This document shows, one piece after another, positions 34,881-46,883 of a stretch of DNA of 64,000 nt; position 1 is the stretch's first letter; every line of letters starts with the position of its first letter. This DNA comes from Cladopsammia gracilis (taxonomy: Eukaryota > Cnidaria > Anthozoa > Scleractinia > Dendrophylliidae), in the NCBI GenBank assembly GCA_022457155.1, contig JAJGOT010000507.1, forward strand, positions 262,001 through 326,000. The letters are read 5' to 3'. The translations under genes and the position numbers were made by a program. A model generated the notes under the pieces. It worked only from the letters and a program-made list of their open reading frames with translations, was not told where the DNA came from and searched no databases.

Positions 34881-35437
34881 TGGAAGTTAAGGAGACTTAC
34901 AGCAATTTTAGGTCCTAAAGTAGGCCTTATATTCGATTGCCTTCTTGCTTCGAGCGAGATTTTGGCTTTATCCACGACCCCGTTCTGATCAAAATCGATA
35001 GATATTTTCCAGGCTCTCAGACATAGTGGGGGCCAACGCGACAAGAAAATAAACACGGCTATCTTCCTCTAAAATCTTCATTTTAGTGATGTAAACAAAG
35101 ATTGCCAACACTTTGTGACGTCATTTTCAGGTAAATTCGTCCCCAGTTTCAGGGACACTATTTTGATCGCGCCTCTTCAGACCGCTTGAATTTGTAATTT
35201 GCTAATTCCTCAAGCAAATTTCTTTTACCATTTCGCTAAAAGGACATAATAAACTGTACATACACTTCAAGGTAAACATAATCTTAAACAACAATATTTG
35301 CAAACCCTGACCGGCCGCAACTGAGTTGATTGATTTCATTTCGCGTGGGTCGAAAAATGGGAAAATTATCTATCCAAAAAAGCAGGGATCACTGAACATC
35401 CAAGCAAATTTAATGGAACGGCTACCATCCCTTTATG

Positions 35438-35698
35438 GGCTGGTTCCCACTAGCGACGTAATCGGAAGCGGAGTCGGAGTCGGAAGCGTAAGGAGCCTTA
35501 CGTTTCTTGTGTAAATTAAAAAGCGGAGTCGCAATCGGAATCGGAAGCTCGACGGAATCGGAATCGGAAGGATCAAAAGGTTTCCTTTTTCTTCCGATTC
35601 CGCTTCTGCTTACTATCCGCTTCCGGCGTTTTGATTTTCACCAGATCGTATGGTTCTTACGATTCCGATTCCGCTTACCTCGCTAGTGGGAACCAAGC
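35438..35698. mobile_element. 261-bp MITE with TIR GCTGGTTCCCACTAGCGA and 5-bp duplication TTATG
   Basis: TTATG flanks the element at 35433-35437 and 35699-35703. Copies A and B have the single unoccupied site (CCTTTATGTGTTT and CCCTTATGTGTTT). Termini GGCTGGTTCCCACTAGCGA and, in inverse, GCTTGGTTCCCACTAGCGA match. The interior is built from GTCGGAATCGGAAGC-like repeats on one side and their complement on the other. Confidence 0.9.
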
Positions 35699-35748
35699 TT
35701 ATGTGTTTAAGTTTCTTCCTTAGCGCGCGCGCTCGCGCAGCATGGGAT

Positions 35749-35930
35749 GGAACTTTTTCATAAATTGGGGTCGATTTATTATTCTTTTATATACATGTTA
35801 ATTAGCTTTACTGGCCTCATTTTAGAGAAAAAAGATATTTTGAATTTTGCGCATTCTAACGAGGCCAGTAGGGCTGATTAGCATGAATGTAAAAAAATAA
35901 TCAATCTGCCGCCATTTATGAAAAAGGTCT
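35749..35930. mobile_element. 181-bp MITE AGACCTTTTTCATAAATGGC (in block C)
   Basis: This is the same insertion at the same position as 27910-28090, with a slightly decayed left end (GGAACTTTTTCATAAATTGG). It therefore predates the B/C duplication. Confidence 0.88.
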
Positions 35931-38346
35931 ATTGCGACAGGGATTGCGTGCGCAGTAAGGATGTGCATAGACAATTAGCGCGAACGTCCTTAAACACATT
36001 ATCTGCAAAAACGAAACATTCTGAATATAGACTCAGAGAAAATGCTTCACTTACGCCGCAGTAGAACTTTAAAAAGCTTTTTCTAGAATTTTTTCTAGAT
36101 AATTGAAAATTGCGTTGAAGTTAAACAGTGACTTAAGACCGAAGTGAGATGGGTCTATTTAGAAAAACAAGAGCAATTATTTTGCATCACCTGCAGCTTT
36201 AAACAACAAAAAAGAACTTTAAATGCGAGAGCGCTGAATATTTAGAATGTCAGAAATGTTGCTAAACATCCGAGTTAACACTCCAAGTTACAGGCAAATT
36301 GAAACAAATAATTGCTACAAAAAAAAAATATGCTCGCTGTTTCTTTGAAAACCACAATAAGACATCTTTAGTCCTTTCAAATAATAACACTCTGGACGAA
36401 AATGGACCAATTAAGACTGGTTTTGTCTTTCAAATGATGTAATAAATTATTCATTCGTTGCTACTTATTAGCCAGCATTACGGGACATTAAAAGACTATC
36501 TGGGAAGCAAGAATGATATTCCGCTGTGGTAAGTTAGAACTAACTGTCGTTTCATACGTTTTTTTAGAATTTAAAATACGCTTTAAAAGATATAAATTGT
36601 CAAGCTCTAGCAATCCGCCATAAGACAATTCGCCGAAAGCCGATGTTTTTTTCTCTTCGTTTATTTAAATTGGTACGAATTATCTGAATGCATCGCGTTA
36701 TGAACCGAATACTTTCATGAATGCTATATTAACAGATTACTGTGAAATTTTTATATCTTCAAATGGACTAAAATATAACCTCAACGATCAAGAAAGGAAA
36801 GGAGTGCGGAGATACTGCTTTGAGGGCCGACAGGCAAAAAGCCATCATTTTTAAGGAACGACCAATTATTATAGTTCCAAAATATAGATTTCCGTCGCAC
36901 GCTGTTATTTAACCCGTTTTCTCTCGAATGTTCACCAAAGAGCCGCAGTTTATAGCCGCAATTTTGTAAAAAAAGTCGTTAGCTTTTGCTCAGTTTTCCG
37001 GCAAAGGAAAGCTTAATAATGTAAACATATGTGTTATTTTTGTCTTATAAGATAAATGCAAAAGAGTATTAAAGTATTCTGAGTCAGCTATTGATAACTC
37101 ACAGAATAGAAACAGTGAAACACATACCGTGACTATGCGGTATCGAGTACGACTTCCGCAGTCGATCACGTAACAAGAAGAGAAAATTTCCTTATCAATA
37201 CATTTACCGTCCTTTACCATTAGTCTTCTGAGTTTAACAATATTTTTAGTTATGTTTACCTTCATTCCTAAAAGAATTTATTTAAGCGATATCGAAAACT
37301 TCTTAACAGATGTTTTGAAATACGGATCGTCGCGTCTTACCTGTTTGCGAAGTATTTTCGTTCTCTGACGTACAGAGAGGGGGGGGGGGGGGGATAAATG
37401 CCATCTATTTTGATGCTCTTGGTAGCGTTTTATGCGTTTGAAAAGCTTGCATTTTTATTCAGAAATGGCTTGACCTCATGCTACTTATGACATCATGTCA
37501 CGTTACTATTGCAACCAATTGTCTTCACTTCTCAAGGATAAACGAACAGTTACTGAAGATGACATGTGCTAACAATAAGTGATCTTGAAAAATTAGGAAA
37601 AAATCCTTCAGGGGTGTTGACATCCACCTCCCCCCCACCCACACACTTCCCCCCCCCCACCCCCCACCCCCGTAAGTCGGAGGGTCAAACACATATGCAT
37701 AAAAAATAAAAGTTTATCTAGCGAAAAAGGAAAAGTTTAACTGAAAAGAGAATAATGATATAAACCGGAGCGACTTATTATGTGTCTCATGTAGCTTTGA
37801 AACAATAAAGGGGAAAAATTAAAATGTTTAACATGAGAACGGAGTATAATTATGTTTAAAATGTCAGAAATCAGTCGCCAAATATCCGTGTAAACTGGTA
37901 GTTCCTAATTGAAGGTAAAGTGCTGCTAGCAGATGGTCTAGTTCAAGCATTATATTTCTTAATTGCCCGAAAAAATATTGGGAGGTATTCAGTAGTAATG
38001 TGTTTATTTGCAGATGCAGTATGTCTTCGGTGTCTTTTGATTTATCCAATTGGTATTAGTAGTTGAAATATGTAAGCCAAATATACTAACGCGTACAGGA
38101 AGAAGAACAATGACAACAAAGCTAAGCGTATACGTTTGCCACCACAATGGGTCGTTTGGCACATTGGCCACCCAGCGCATTCGCTCAGTTCAGTTCTTTC
38201 TCACAGATCAGAGCAAATCGGCTCAACTCGTGATTCGGTTTGCAGTACAAAGCAGTACAAACTTTACCACTGAATACAGAAAGTTAAACACTCATCGTAC
38301 ACGAACACCCCAGGCATAACGTAGAGCTCGCGAAAGGAAAGCACGT

Positions 38347-39020
38347 CTCAAGTGTGTTAAGGCTTTGACCCAACCAATAATTTGGTGGATTTTTATTTCA
38401 AGTAAAAGCATTTATCTTATCTTTATGAAACTTAGCAAGGATTTTGTTATTCGCGTTTGTATCCATTTGATCAACTTTTTCTTGTCAAGTTTGGGCCATG
38501 TGACTTGCATTTGCCTTATAACGATTAAAACCTTTCAACGAAAATGGGGAACAGATAGTCACATTATATTCATCTTGTTTATTCCTTTTTCTATGACTTC
38601 TAGTAAGGGCTTAATAATGCCGCGTTTTAATCGTGTCCATGTGTCAACGGTAACCGCCATTTAAGGAAAACAGGTCACGTGACATAACAAATGTCAAAAT
38701 ATCTGACAAGAGATGACGGATACCGCCTTAAAAGGCGGAGTTACATTGGAAAGGATATTTTGGACATTTTGATGGCGAAAGTTTTCAAACTTTCCGATTG
38801 CAAACGTTCTCCATTAAAAAAACATGTTTTGTGACGTCATCAATCAGGGAATATCACGTGATGGTTGATTAGACTTTCGTTAGATCGAGCAAGTCAATTA
38901 TTTATTCTCTTAAACTGCATGATCGAGGAAAGTTATTATATCAAGAAAGAATGGAGTTTTTTAAAAAATCTCTGCAGGGGGTCCTTTAAGGATAAAACAT
39001 CCAGTCTAAAGTCACTTGAG
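38347..39020. mobile_element. TIR element CTCAAGTG...CACTTGAG (copy in block C)
   Basis: This is an inverse relative of 6519-8170 without the two nested insertions. Block B provides the empty site (AAAGCTCATGTTTGACCC against AAAGCACGT/element/GTGTTTGACCC), which indicates a 2-bp target duplication (GT). It has no coding capacity. Confidence 0.85.
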
Positions 39021-40332
39021 GTGTTTGACCCAGCAACAAAACAGTCCACGATTTTGGTCTAAAAACACGAAATGAAACTAACGCTTGATGTTTAATTTCA
39101 AGTTTTACCACCAATTTCCATTAAAACCTAAGGTTTTAATTCGTTTCTTCAGCGCGGTTTAAGATAGAAACGTAAACTGAACAATAAACATTATTCAACC
39201 TTATTCTCTCTGCCATGTAAAAATGACGAGGGTGCTCATCGTACCTTTCAGGGGTCAAAATTTGTAGATATATGACCACCGTTAAAATAATCGCGGTACC
39301 TTTTAGGGTAATTGAGCCGCAAAAAAATTGACAAAATATGACCTGTGCTGTTTTAGAACTAGATCACAAACACTTGTCTGGAATTGGTACCTCTTTAAGG
39401 GGTAAACATCCATTTCAGCCACCCCCATCAAACGAGAGTCTGGTACCTTTAAGGGTGTTTACCGAAAATTTCTGACGAGCACCGCCGTCATTTCTTTATT
39501 GATTGCTCTAGGGCAAAATGCACTGTCTCTTTGAGAATCCGATCTCAGTGTTAAATGCCTTCGGCAAAATTTAATTTCCGAAACTAGATTCACAATCTGC
39601 AAGCTTAAGATATCTGGCAAAAGGTTTAAGTGATTAAATTTGAGGTATGTCAGTTACTCGGAAGCGTGATTTTGCTCGGCTTTTGAGTTTTCCATACATT
39701 TCTAGTTATCATCGACTCTCTAATTTTTGCCGCTAACTTAAGTGAAGTTTTACAGACAAATGTATAGAGTGTTGAAAACGCCACGACGTGTTTCCAAGCA
39801 TAGCTACATCCCTCAATTCTGATAAGTAAAATAACTTTTCAATTTTATTAAGTTTGTTGTCGGGTTCAAAACATGTCAGATGCGGTATATGATTTAAACG
39901 GAAATATTGGTGGTTGGATTCTCAGACTTCTCATACAAATACTGAATGTATTTAGCTCCATTTTGGCCACGGACCGTTTGCCCCACTTTCACCGTGAAAG
40001 CTTTATATAAATATAAATCAAAATTATGACGTCTGAAATTTCAGTGACCTACCTGCCAATTTCATAATCAACGATTTCGTTCAAAGAGAATTCCATATCA
40101 CTGCAAAGCATCTTTTTTTTTGTTAAGCGAATTTTTAGATGAAGCTAAGATTTGACCTTTTCTCAACGATTGAATATTCCTCGGCACGAACGCAAGAAAC
40201 AGATTGATAAATAGTCGAAATTGAGTTGAAAGTATAAAATATAAAATCATATAAATAATGTAGAGAAAAAGAAGACCGGGCCCCGCCGCCGCTCCGACTC
40301 CACCCCCGCGTTTTACTGGCACCCATTTTTTT

Positions 40333-41144
40333 AAAGAGCATTGTTATATAGCTGGAGTTTTTCTCAATACAACGCGCGCGTTCATTGGTTGATTCATGGT
40401 CAGATGACATCTAACAAAGAAACTGTTTCCCGCCGAACGTCCTTATAAATCTGTAAATATTTCAGAAATTAGTTATTTTATTTTTAGTTTTTCTTAATTT
40501 TAAGTTCTTAGTTTAGGTGTCACCAATTCGGCATTAAAGAGCATTGTTATATAGCTGGAGTTTTTCTCAATAGAACGCGCTCGTTCATTGGTTGATTCAT
40601 GGTCACATGACATCTAACAAAGAAACTGTTTCCCGCCGAACGTCCTTATAAATCTGTAAATATTTCAGAAATTAGTTATTTTATTTTTAGTTTTTCTTAA
40701 TTTTAAGTTCTTAGTTTAGGTGTCACCAATTCGGCATTAAAGAGCATTGTTATATAGCTGGAGTTTTTCTCAATAGAACGCGCTCGTTCATTGGTTGATT
40801 CATGGTCACATGACATCTAACAAACAAACTGTTTCCCGCCGAACGTCCTTATAAATCTGTAAATATTTCAGAAATTAGTTATTTTATTTTTAGTTTTTCT
40901 TAATTTTAAGTTCTTACTTTAGGTGTCACCAATTCGGCATTAAAGAGCATTGTTATATAGCTGGAGTTTTTCTCAATAGAACGCGCTCGTTCATTGGTTG
41001 ATTCATGGTCACATGACATCTAACAAACAAACTGTTTCCCGCCGAACGTCCTTATAAATCTGTAAATATTTCAGAAATTAGTTATTTTATTTTTAGTTTT
41101 TCTTAATTTTAAGTTCTTACTTTAGGTGTCACCAATTCGGCTAA
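40333..41144. repeat. Four tandem copies of a 203-bp unit with promoter-like motifs
   Basis: AAAGAGCATTGTTATATAGC begins at 40333, 40536, 40739 and 40942, a constant period of 203. Copies 2-4 are almost identical and copy 1 differs at a few positions. Each unit contains CATTGGTTGATT (an inverted CCAAT), the palindrome GTCACATGAC (copies 2-4), TTTCCCGCC (the E2F consensus) and CTTATAAATC (TATA-like). No downstream coding region starts within the unit. Confidence 0.95.
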
Positions 41145-41873
41145 ATTGAAAAATTGATTGATTGATGAGAGGGCAACATTTGAGTAAGCGGGCAACATTT
41201 TTGACGTTAGAGGGTAACAGTGCAGTGTTGCCCTCTAGCACACGTGATCAGACCATGTCAAAAGGTGGCATGATTATGATGCCATTGATCTTTACCTCGA
41301 GTGCTCGCTGCGTTTTCAAACTGTGTTGTGTTGTGCTTTTTTTGTGTTGCTATATATGACAAATCACTTAATGACTGATCCCTCGGGAAACAGTGAATTT
41401 TGTTTCTCTCGAAAAATTTACTGTTTCCCTTGGGACCAGTGATGAAGTGTTTATCATTTTATTGTCAGGATAATCTATCTTCAGTAGCTTTACGTTTGTC
41501 CCTGAGAATCGTTTGCTATGGTAACGAGATGTGACGTCATAAGTAGTATGAAGTCAAGCCATTTCTGAATACAAATATGCATTTTTCTCCTCTTTTCGAA
41601 CGGTGGAAAAAAATCTATAAAATCTACCAAAACGCAGGACATGAAACCCTAGAATAAATAGATTTCAATTTCCGCTCGTTTTAGATAAAATTGAATTTTG
41701 AGTAAAATCTGAGATGACAGCTATCTTGGCTGCGATTATGGATGACGTTGGAGATACCTAACATGATCTAACAGCGTAATAACCGATAATATTTATCTTT
41801 TCTAGTAGAGCACATCACCGACTATCTATGAAAGATAACATGTTCATGAATATGTTTTTATTTTTTTTTGCAG
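41145..41873. other. Upstream flank of the CUB/Ig gene with small palindromes
   Basis: GAGGGCAACATTTG...AGTGTTGCCCTC (41167-41234) and CCCTCGGGAAACAGTGAATTTT...AAATTTACTGTTTCCCTTGGG (41382-41442) are two short inverted repeats. The stretch ends in a T(11) tract and GCAG (41871-41873), a good splice acceptor. A further upstream 5'UTR exon is therefore likely but was not identified. Confidence 0.55.
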
Positions 41874-41918
41874 ATTTTTCCTACTTCTAAATTGCAATGT
41901 GAAGGATTAAAGCAAAAG

Positions 41919-41970
41919 ATGGAAAAATTGATGTACGGAATGATTATTATGGTGCTATGGAAACTGCCAG
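41919..41970 (+). CDS. Exon encoding the signal peptide of a secreted or membrane CUB/Ig protein
   Basis: The likely exon is 41874-41970, between acceptor TTTGCAG and donor GTAAGT. The ATG at 41919 gives MEKLMYGMIIMVLWKLP plus one base (phase 1): a short charged start and a hydrophobic core (GMIIMVLW), as expected for a signal peptide. Joining that G to the AT that opens the exon at 61048 makes codon GAT and the run P-D-V-Q-G-A-P-C. That is a sensible cleavage context (after VQG) leading straight into the CUB domain. The pairing over a 19-kb intron is inferred from phase and content only, so undetected exons could lie between. Confidence 0.62.
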
Positions 41971-43587
41971 GTAAGTCATGACATGTTACAATTTGCATTG
42001 TTTCGTTTTGTTTTGTCGTTTTGTGTGTTATTTTGCTTTGTAATTAACGAAACGTATTTAAAACAAAATCATTTCTTTCAAGCCTACTTGTTAACAATCT
42101 TAGAACATACTAAGTAAATACGATATTACCAAGTTAGGTTCTTATTAATGGCAACGACCAAGAATCCAAGTGTTTTCAGCCTCTGCAAATGTTGACGCAA
42201 TTTACGTACGTTCTGAGCTGTTCTGGGAAGAACGCGGAAATTTATAAGCGCTGCGGGGACTGATTGAGACTGAATTGACTGAATTGATAGTGCCAATTTG
42301 ATTAATATTGTCTCCTTTTTAAGAAGCAGTTTCTATACTTGGCTGACATGGCCCTAAAAATACCCAGTAAGAGGATAATTTCTTATCTTTGAAAAATCCC
42401 AACATTTTAATAGAGTTGTTTCAAAGAATACCACTTCGTTTCCACAATCCTTCGCCATCTGTTTTGTTTTTATTGTATAATTGACTGTTTATTAATCAAG
42501 ATGATTTGGTTGTTCCGATTTTGAGACAGATCATCGCTAATTTGCCAATAATCTAGCTGAAGTTAGATTAGAGATTTTCTTTGTTCCAAGTAAACCGCTT
42601 TCAGCAGGGTTCCGCAGTCACCCTGTCTATCAGGTTGACATCAGCTCGTGGAGTTTTGTAACAGAGTCGCTTTTCTTCTGTTTGCTTTCGTTACTATATA
42701 ATTGAGGACCGGAACGCCTTCGCTGTGATTTGTTCCCTGTTATGAGCAATACATATCTCCCTGTCACTGAGTTTTCCAACTATCCGCTTTGTAGTTTCTA
42801 ACCCATGAAAAATTGATTTACGTTCGTTATAAATATTGCATCTGACTCAATATCGAAAATTAAGCCGGAGGTTCTGAACGCTTCCTCAAGAATGTTTTTA
42901 AACTTTACAAGGAATTGTATCTGAACATGCAAAAAAAAAGTTCGATAACAAAAAAATGTAGTCATCGAGTTCGTTTTTTTTTTGTTAATTAGAAACACTT
43001 AAAGCTAAAATTAAGGGTGTCTTTAACAGGCTAATACTGTTACAATGGTAACCTGTCATGACGATGACCATAACTTGTTCAAAGATAATTTTGCATTTGT
43101 TTGATACCATTATTGTAGCATCAACTGATAAAGAAATGTTGTGTTGATCCATCAAAGTATAAGAGATGGAAAATTAATGCCAGGAACTATTGCAAGCCAC
43201 CTTAAAGGTGTCTTAAAGGGACTGCACTGTCCCGCCGAAATATCAAAATTTCGCTTAGCTTATTTCCATGTTACATTGCCAAATGCCACCAAATATACAA
43301 CTTAGTTGGATAAAAATATTCTATAGAGCAAAACGGAAGCAGTAGATTGGAGATAAAGTGCAGGGTTGCAAGGATTGAAATGGATTACAGTTCATGAAAT
43401 ATTTGATATATTGACAGGCGGTCAAGAAATCAAACTTGCCAATCTTGTGAAATTTTGACTGTTCTAGCCGTTATTTTGTCTGTTTAGTTCATATTCCTTT
43501 GCTTCTATCACTTTTGGCGATGGTTTCTTCCAATTTCAAGATAATAAAGTAAGCTTAACCCTCGGACAATCTTGACTAGTGAACGGC

Positions 43588-44442
43588 ATGGCGTGCGGAC
43601 GTGAAAAAGATTGCTCCTGTTTAAAGTCGCCTGCTCTTTCCCAAAACGATTGCCTATCGGAACTGGATCAATTACTCGAATACCATGCTAGTAAAAATAG
43701 GTTCCTATGGAACGGAACTGTCAAAGACCTTGAGAATTTTATTGAAGACAGGATAATCGTTGGAAACGAAGATCATGATGACGACGACGCCCTTGACCTA
43801 ACCGTGTCTACAAATTCTCAATGTGCCGTCTTCAAGACATCATTGGTGACCCTGAATTTCTACTTTAACACAAAGACCCTACAAGTCCAAGGAAAAGCCA
43901 GCGGTGAATTTAGAAAGACTTTTCGGTGTCTACAACCACAGAATGAAATCCTACCATCTTGATAACACAAGCAGCGAGGAGAATATAAATGACGAGGAGA
44001 ATATAATTGACGCCGATCGAGATTAAACTGCGACGACCGAAACTACAGCCCAGTCAGCCCAGGCAAAATCACCGGATGAAAACGTTTTATTTTCGGAATT
44101 TTCGAGAGAAATCGGGAAATCTGGTCGAAACTAAAAACTATTAGCGACAGATTTAGCATCCTCGAGCAGCCAAGAGATGAAGATAAAGATGCAAATTCAC
44201 GACTCATTAACACCCTTCAACAAAAGAACCAACAGCTCTGCCAAGAAATTTGCATTCTAAAAGATCGGTTGAACACAGAAGCAAATATGCTTAAAAGGGT
44301 CTCTGAGGAAAGGGACTCTTACATAACAGCTTTGGACATAACGACCAAAGAGATCAACAATCAAAGTCAAATTGACCTCGACGAGCAGGCTAAAGAGCAC
44401 GAACCTGACTTCGAGGAGCAAACTCAGAAGAAGACGAATTAA
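43588..44442 (+). pseudogene. LINE ORF1, N-terminal and coiled-coil parts (frameshifted)
   Basis: The first segment (43588-43962, ATG at 43588) is 124 residues with a Cys-rich start and a VTLNFYFNTKTLQVQG block that I associate with ORF1 proteins of cnidarian LINEs. The frame then closes. A second frame, about 44120-44442, reads as a heptad-rich coiled coil (LINTLQQKNQQLCQEICIL) ending in an acidic stretch. The esterase follows in another frame. ORF1 normally binds RNA as a trimer. Here at least two frameshifts and stops separate its parts. Confidence 0.65.
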
Positions 44443-44549
44443 AAAAAAAAGGAAGAAAGAACAAAATCCCAAACAGCACCGAACAAACTAAACCAACCGT
44501 ACCAACAGAAAATCGATATGAAACTCTACAGGCAAACAACTCCGACAGC

Positions 44550-45062
44550 GTGGATCCCGTAAACACGGTGACAGTGGTTATCGGAGACTCAATGGTAAAG
44601 CGCGTGCAGGGATGGAAAATTGGAAGGAAAGTTGGCCACAAGGTAGCCGTCAAGGCATTCCCAGGAGCAACAACCGCCGATATGAAATATTATCTGAAGC
44701 CAACGCTAAGCAAACAACCACAGCAAATTATCCTTCACGTGGGAACGAATGATTTAAATGGTAAGCTGAAGCCAAGTCCCAACCAAATAGCTGACAGCAT
44801 TTTGGACTTAGCAAGAAAGATTGAAAATGAATCCGACGCGAAAGTCATCATATCTGAGATAATAACAAGATCAGACAAAACACCGGAGGATCTTATTAAA
44901 TCTACAAACAAACTCTTAAATAGATACTGCAATCAGAACGGCTGGGAACTGATAAGGCACAATAACATCCACAAGAACCATCTCAATGAAGGGGGACTGC
45001 ACCTAAATGACCAAGGTGTGTCTGTCTTAGCTAGTAATTTTGTGAGATATCTATCTGAATGA
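44550..45062 (+). CDS. SGNH/GDSL-type esterase domain of LINE ORF1
   Basis: This 170-residue open frame has the four expected blocks: VVIGDSMVKR (catalytic Ser in GDS, about residue 13), an invariant Gly in FPGATTADM, HVGTNDL (the N of GTND) and GGLHLNDQG (the catalytic His, with the Asp three residues away replaced by an L-N-D arrangement). Esterase domains of this type occur in ORF1 of CR1-clade LINEs. The frame extends a little upstream without a start, so it is the C-terminal domain of a longer ORF1. The stop at 45062 lies 120 bp before the LTR-element insertion. The domain itself looks intact. Confidence 0.85.
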   Translation: MDPVNTVTVVIGDSMVKRVQGWKIGRKVGHKVAVKAFPGATTADMKYYLKPTLSKQPQQIILHVGTNDLNGKLKPSPNQIADSILDLARKIENESDAKVIISEIITRSDKTPEDLIKSTNKLLNRYCNQNGWELIRHNNIHKNHLNEGGLHLNDQGVSVLASNFVRYLSE

Positions 45063-45182
45063 TACCATATATATAATTCCAGAGGGCTGCCCTCTGTCCC
45101 ATGTGTTCATCCAATATCTGAACCATTTCCGAGCCCGGATTCTCCTAATGACTAACCTAAAGTCAACTTAAATTTAACTCTT

Positions 45183-45348
45183 CGCCAGTCAACGAAGCTT
45201 TTCAACACAGCACAACAAAAGGCTTTTTAATTAGGAAAGGTAAACTACAACCAAAACAGGACGAGAGCACGAGGAGAGGCGAAAACGCACATGAGCCACG
45301 AAAGCGGCCTAATCGCTGACCTATGTAAAGCATACATAAATACTGGCG
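45183..45348 (-). repeat. 3' LTR, 166 bp
   Basis: Same length as the 5' copy, with five substitutions between them (about 3 percent). On the minus strand it begins CGCCAGT and ends ACTGGCG, a 7-bp terminal inverted repeat in place of the usual TG...CA. Confidence 0.92.
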
Positions 45349-45354
45349 TGATCG

Positions 45355-45378
45355 CCTTTTTTTTCTTTCTTTTTTTTT
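45355..45378 (-). other. Polypurine tract of the LTR element
   Basis: On the minus strand this is 24 bases of A and G only (A9-G-A3-G-A8-GG), 6 bp upstream of the 3' LTR. This is where plus-strand priming is expected. Confidence 0.75.
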
Positions 45379-45491
45379 GGAGCAATAAAGGCAAAAACAA
45401 TCCTTGTCAAGTCTCTTATAAAACCAGAACACGGTAAATGTACAGTATACGACTGAACGAGAGTTCATATTTCTAGCAGTGTTCTTATTGA

Positions 45492-46883
45492 CTAAAAGTT
45501 AGTGACATAGTCTGCAAAGTGCACTGGAGGCCGGCGTTGTCGAGATGAGCGTCTAGGAGGTGTGGTCTCATGAGCTGGATCATCACTTGCTATAGGCTCT
45601 ATCAGGGGAGTGTCGCATGCAACAGGTAGGTCCTGATGAGTCGGGGCGACTTGGGCAGCTGGGGTGGAAATCTCACACGGTATGTCTGGTGGTTGAGGGG
45701 GAGGAGGTGTTGGTGCTACTGGCACATCTGCCTCCTCAGAGGTATCGTCACTTGAGTTCGCATGGTTGCTGGTACTGCTAACATCAGCGGGGACCTTGTA
45801 GCATTCAGACTTCTTAACGCGGTAGGATAAGCTTCTTAACTGAGACCCGACAAACTTTTGGACATTACACCAGGAACCTTCGACAGAGACGACCAAGTAT
45901 CGATCTCTTGAGCAGGATTTGTTGCGGTCTGAGTGGATGTAGATCAAGTCTCCCACTGATAGTTGTTGGGTAGGAAGGTATCGTTTAAGCGGAATCTTAG
46001 ACGTTTTACTGTGGGGATGATTCTTGTCACGCAGCTCGTGTTGTTTAGAGATTAACTCTTGGTCAACTAGTGGTACTTGATTGTTGGAGAATTGATCCCG
46101 TTGCGTCCACATTTCTCGAGCGGATAATCCTCGGGAGCGAATGCGTGAGTTCAAAGTCTCGGTGGCTATGGACAGGTCTAGAGGAGATACAGCTCCACCC
46201 AAAGGATCACGTCGAAGAATTTCCTGTTGAAGTTCTTGAATGGCTTTTTCCGCTACGGGGTTTTTGTTGTGATTCTTTACACGACCAAGCTCCACAGTTA
46301 GTCTGTGGTGGCTTAGTAACTCGTCACCGACAATGGCTTTAAATCCAGGGGCAAGATCTGTACGGATGACAGCGGGTGGACCGTCTAGTGGACGTAATGG
46401 TATGCACAGGCGGATCAGTGCGTCACGAAGGGTAGGACGTCGTTCGTCCTCCAGGAGTAGAGTGGAAGTGTAAGATGTGACGCATTCACGCACGACGAGT
46501 ATGAGTTGACGAGCACGTTTGACAACATCGGCAGCGAAAGACACTCCAACAGCTTCTGGTGGAGCACAAGAGGACTGCTCAATGGCGGCATGAGGTGTCT
46601 TGCGGAGGGCAGCGCAACTGTAACAACTGATGGTGACACGGTTGACGGCTTTGTCTATATCGAGGGCGAAAAGGTAGCGGTTGACTGCCATCTTCAGTTG
46701 GTGGGCTGACGGGTGGCAGAATTGGATGTGTAGTGACACTAAAAGACCATCGAGGACTTGTCGTGGAACTATAATTCGCTCGCGTGTTGTAGTTAAAGGT
46801 TCTGTGCATTTGACGACAAGAAGGCCATCTTTGGAGATCGTAGCCAAATTTAAGTACCTTTTCACATCCTTAACATTAGTTAC
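45492..46883 (-). pseudogene. Integrase region of the LTR-element pol
   Basis: The 457-residue open frame (counted from a GTG at 46865) has the zinc-binding HIQFCHPSAHQ...CYSCAALR block (H-H-C-C) and the DDE residues in FAADVV, IRTDLAPGF and PVAEKAIQE. A C-terminal basic part (PLKRYLPTQQLSVGDLIYIH) resembles the usual integrase tail. A Pro-rich, acidic linker and a final basic SSRQRRPPVHF segment close the protein. It has no start of its own. It is the downstream end of pol, separated from RNase H by a 1-nt frameshift in the A6 run near 46890. The integrase domain itself looks intact. Confidence 0.88.

Larger units (their letters stand above)
34868..39936 (+). repeat. Large repeated block, copy C
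   Basis: It shares the whole series of markers with A and B, and continues to the same right boundary as B (GGTGGTTGGATTCTCAG). Three small transposons sit inside it: 35438-35698 and 38347-39020, both unique to this copy, and 35749-35930, shared with B. Shared insertions place B and C as closer relatives than A. Confidence 0.84.

Noticed and set aside
40333..41144. CRISPR-like array
   Set aside because: The 203-bp units are contiguous with no short-repeat/unique-spacer structure, and the genome is eukaryotic.
45355..45378. Poly(A) tail of a retrocopy
   Set aside because: Its position directly inside the 3' LTR and its A/G composition on the element strand fit a polypurine tract better.
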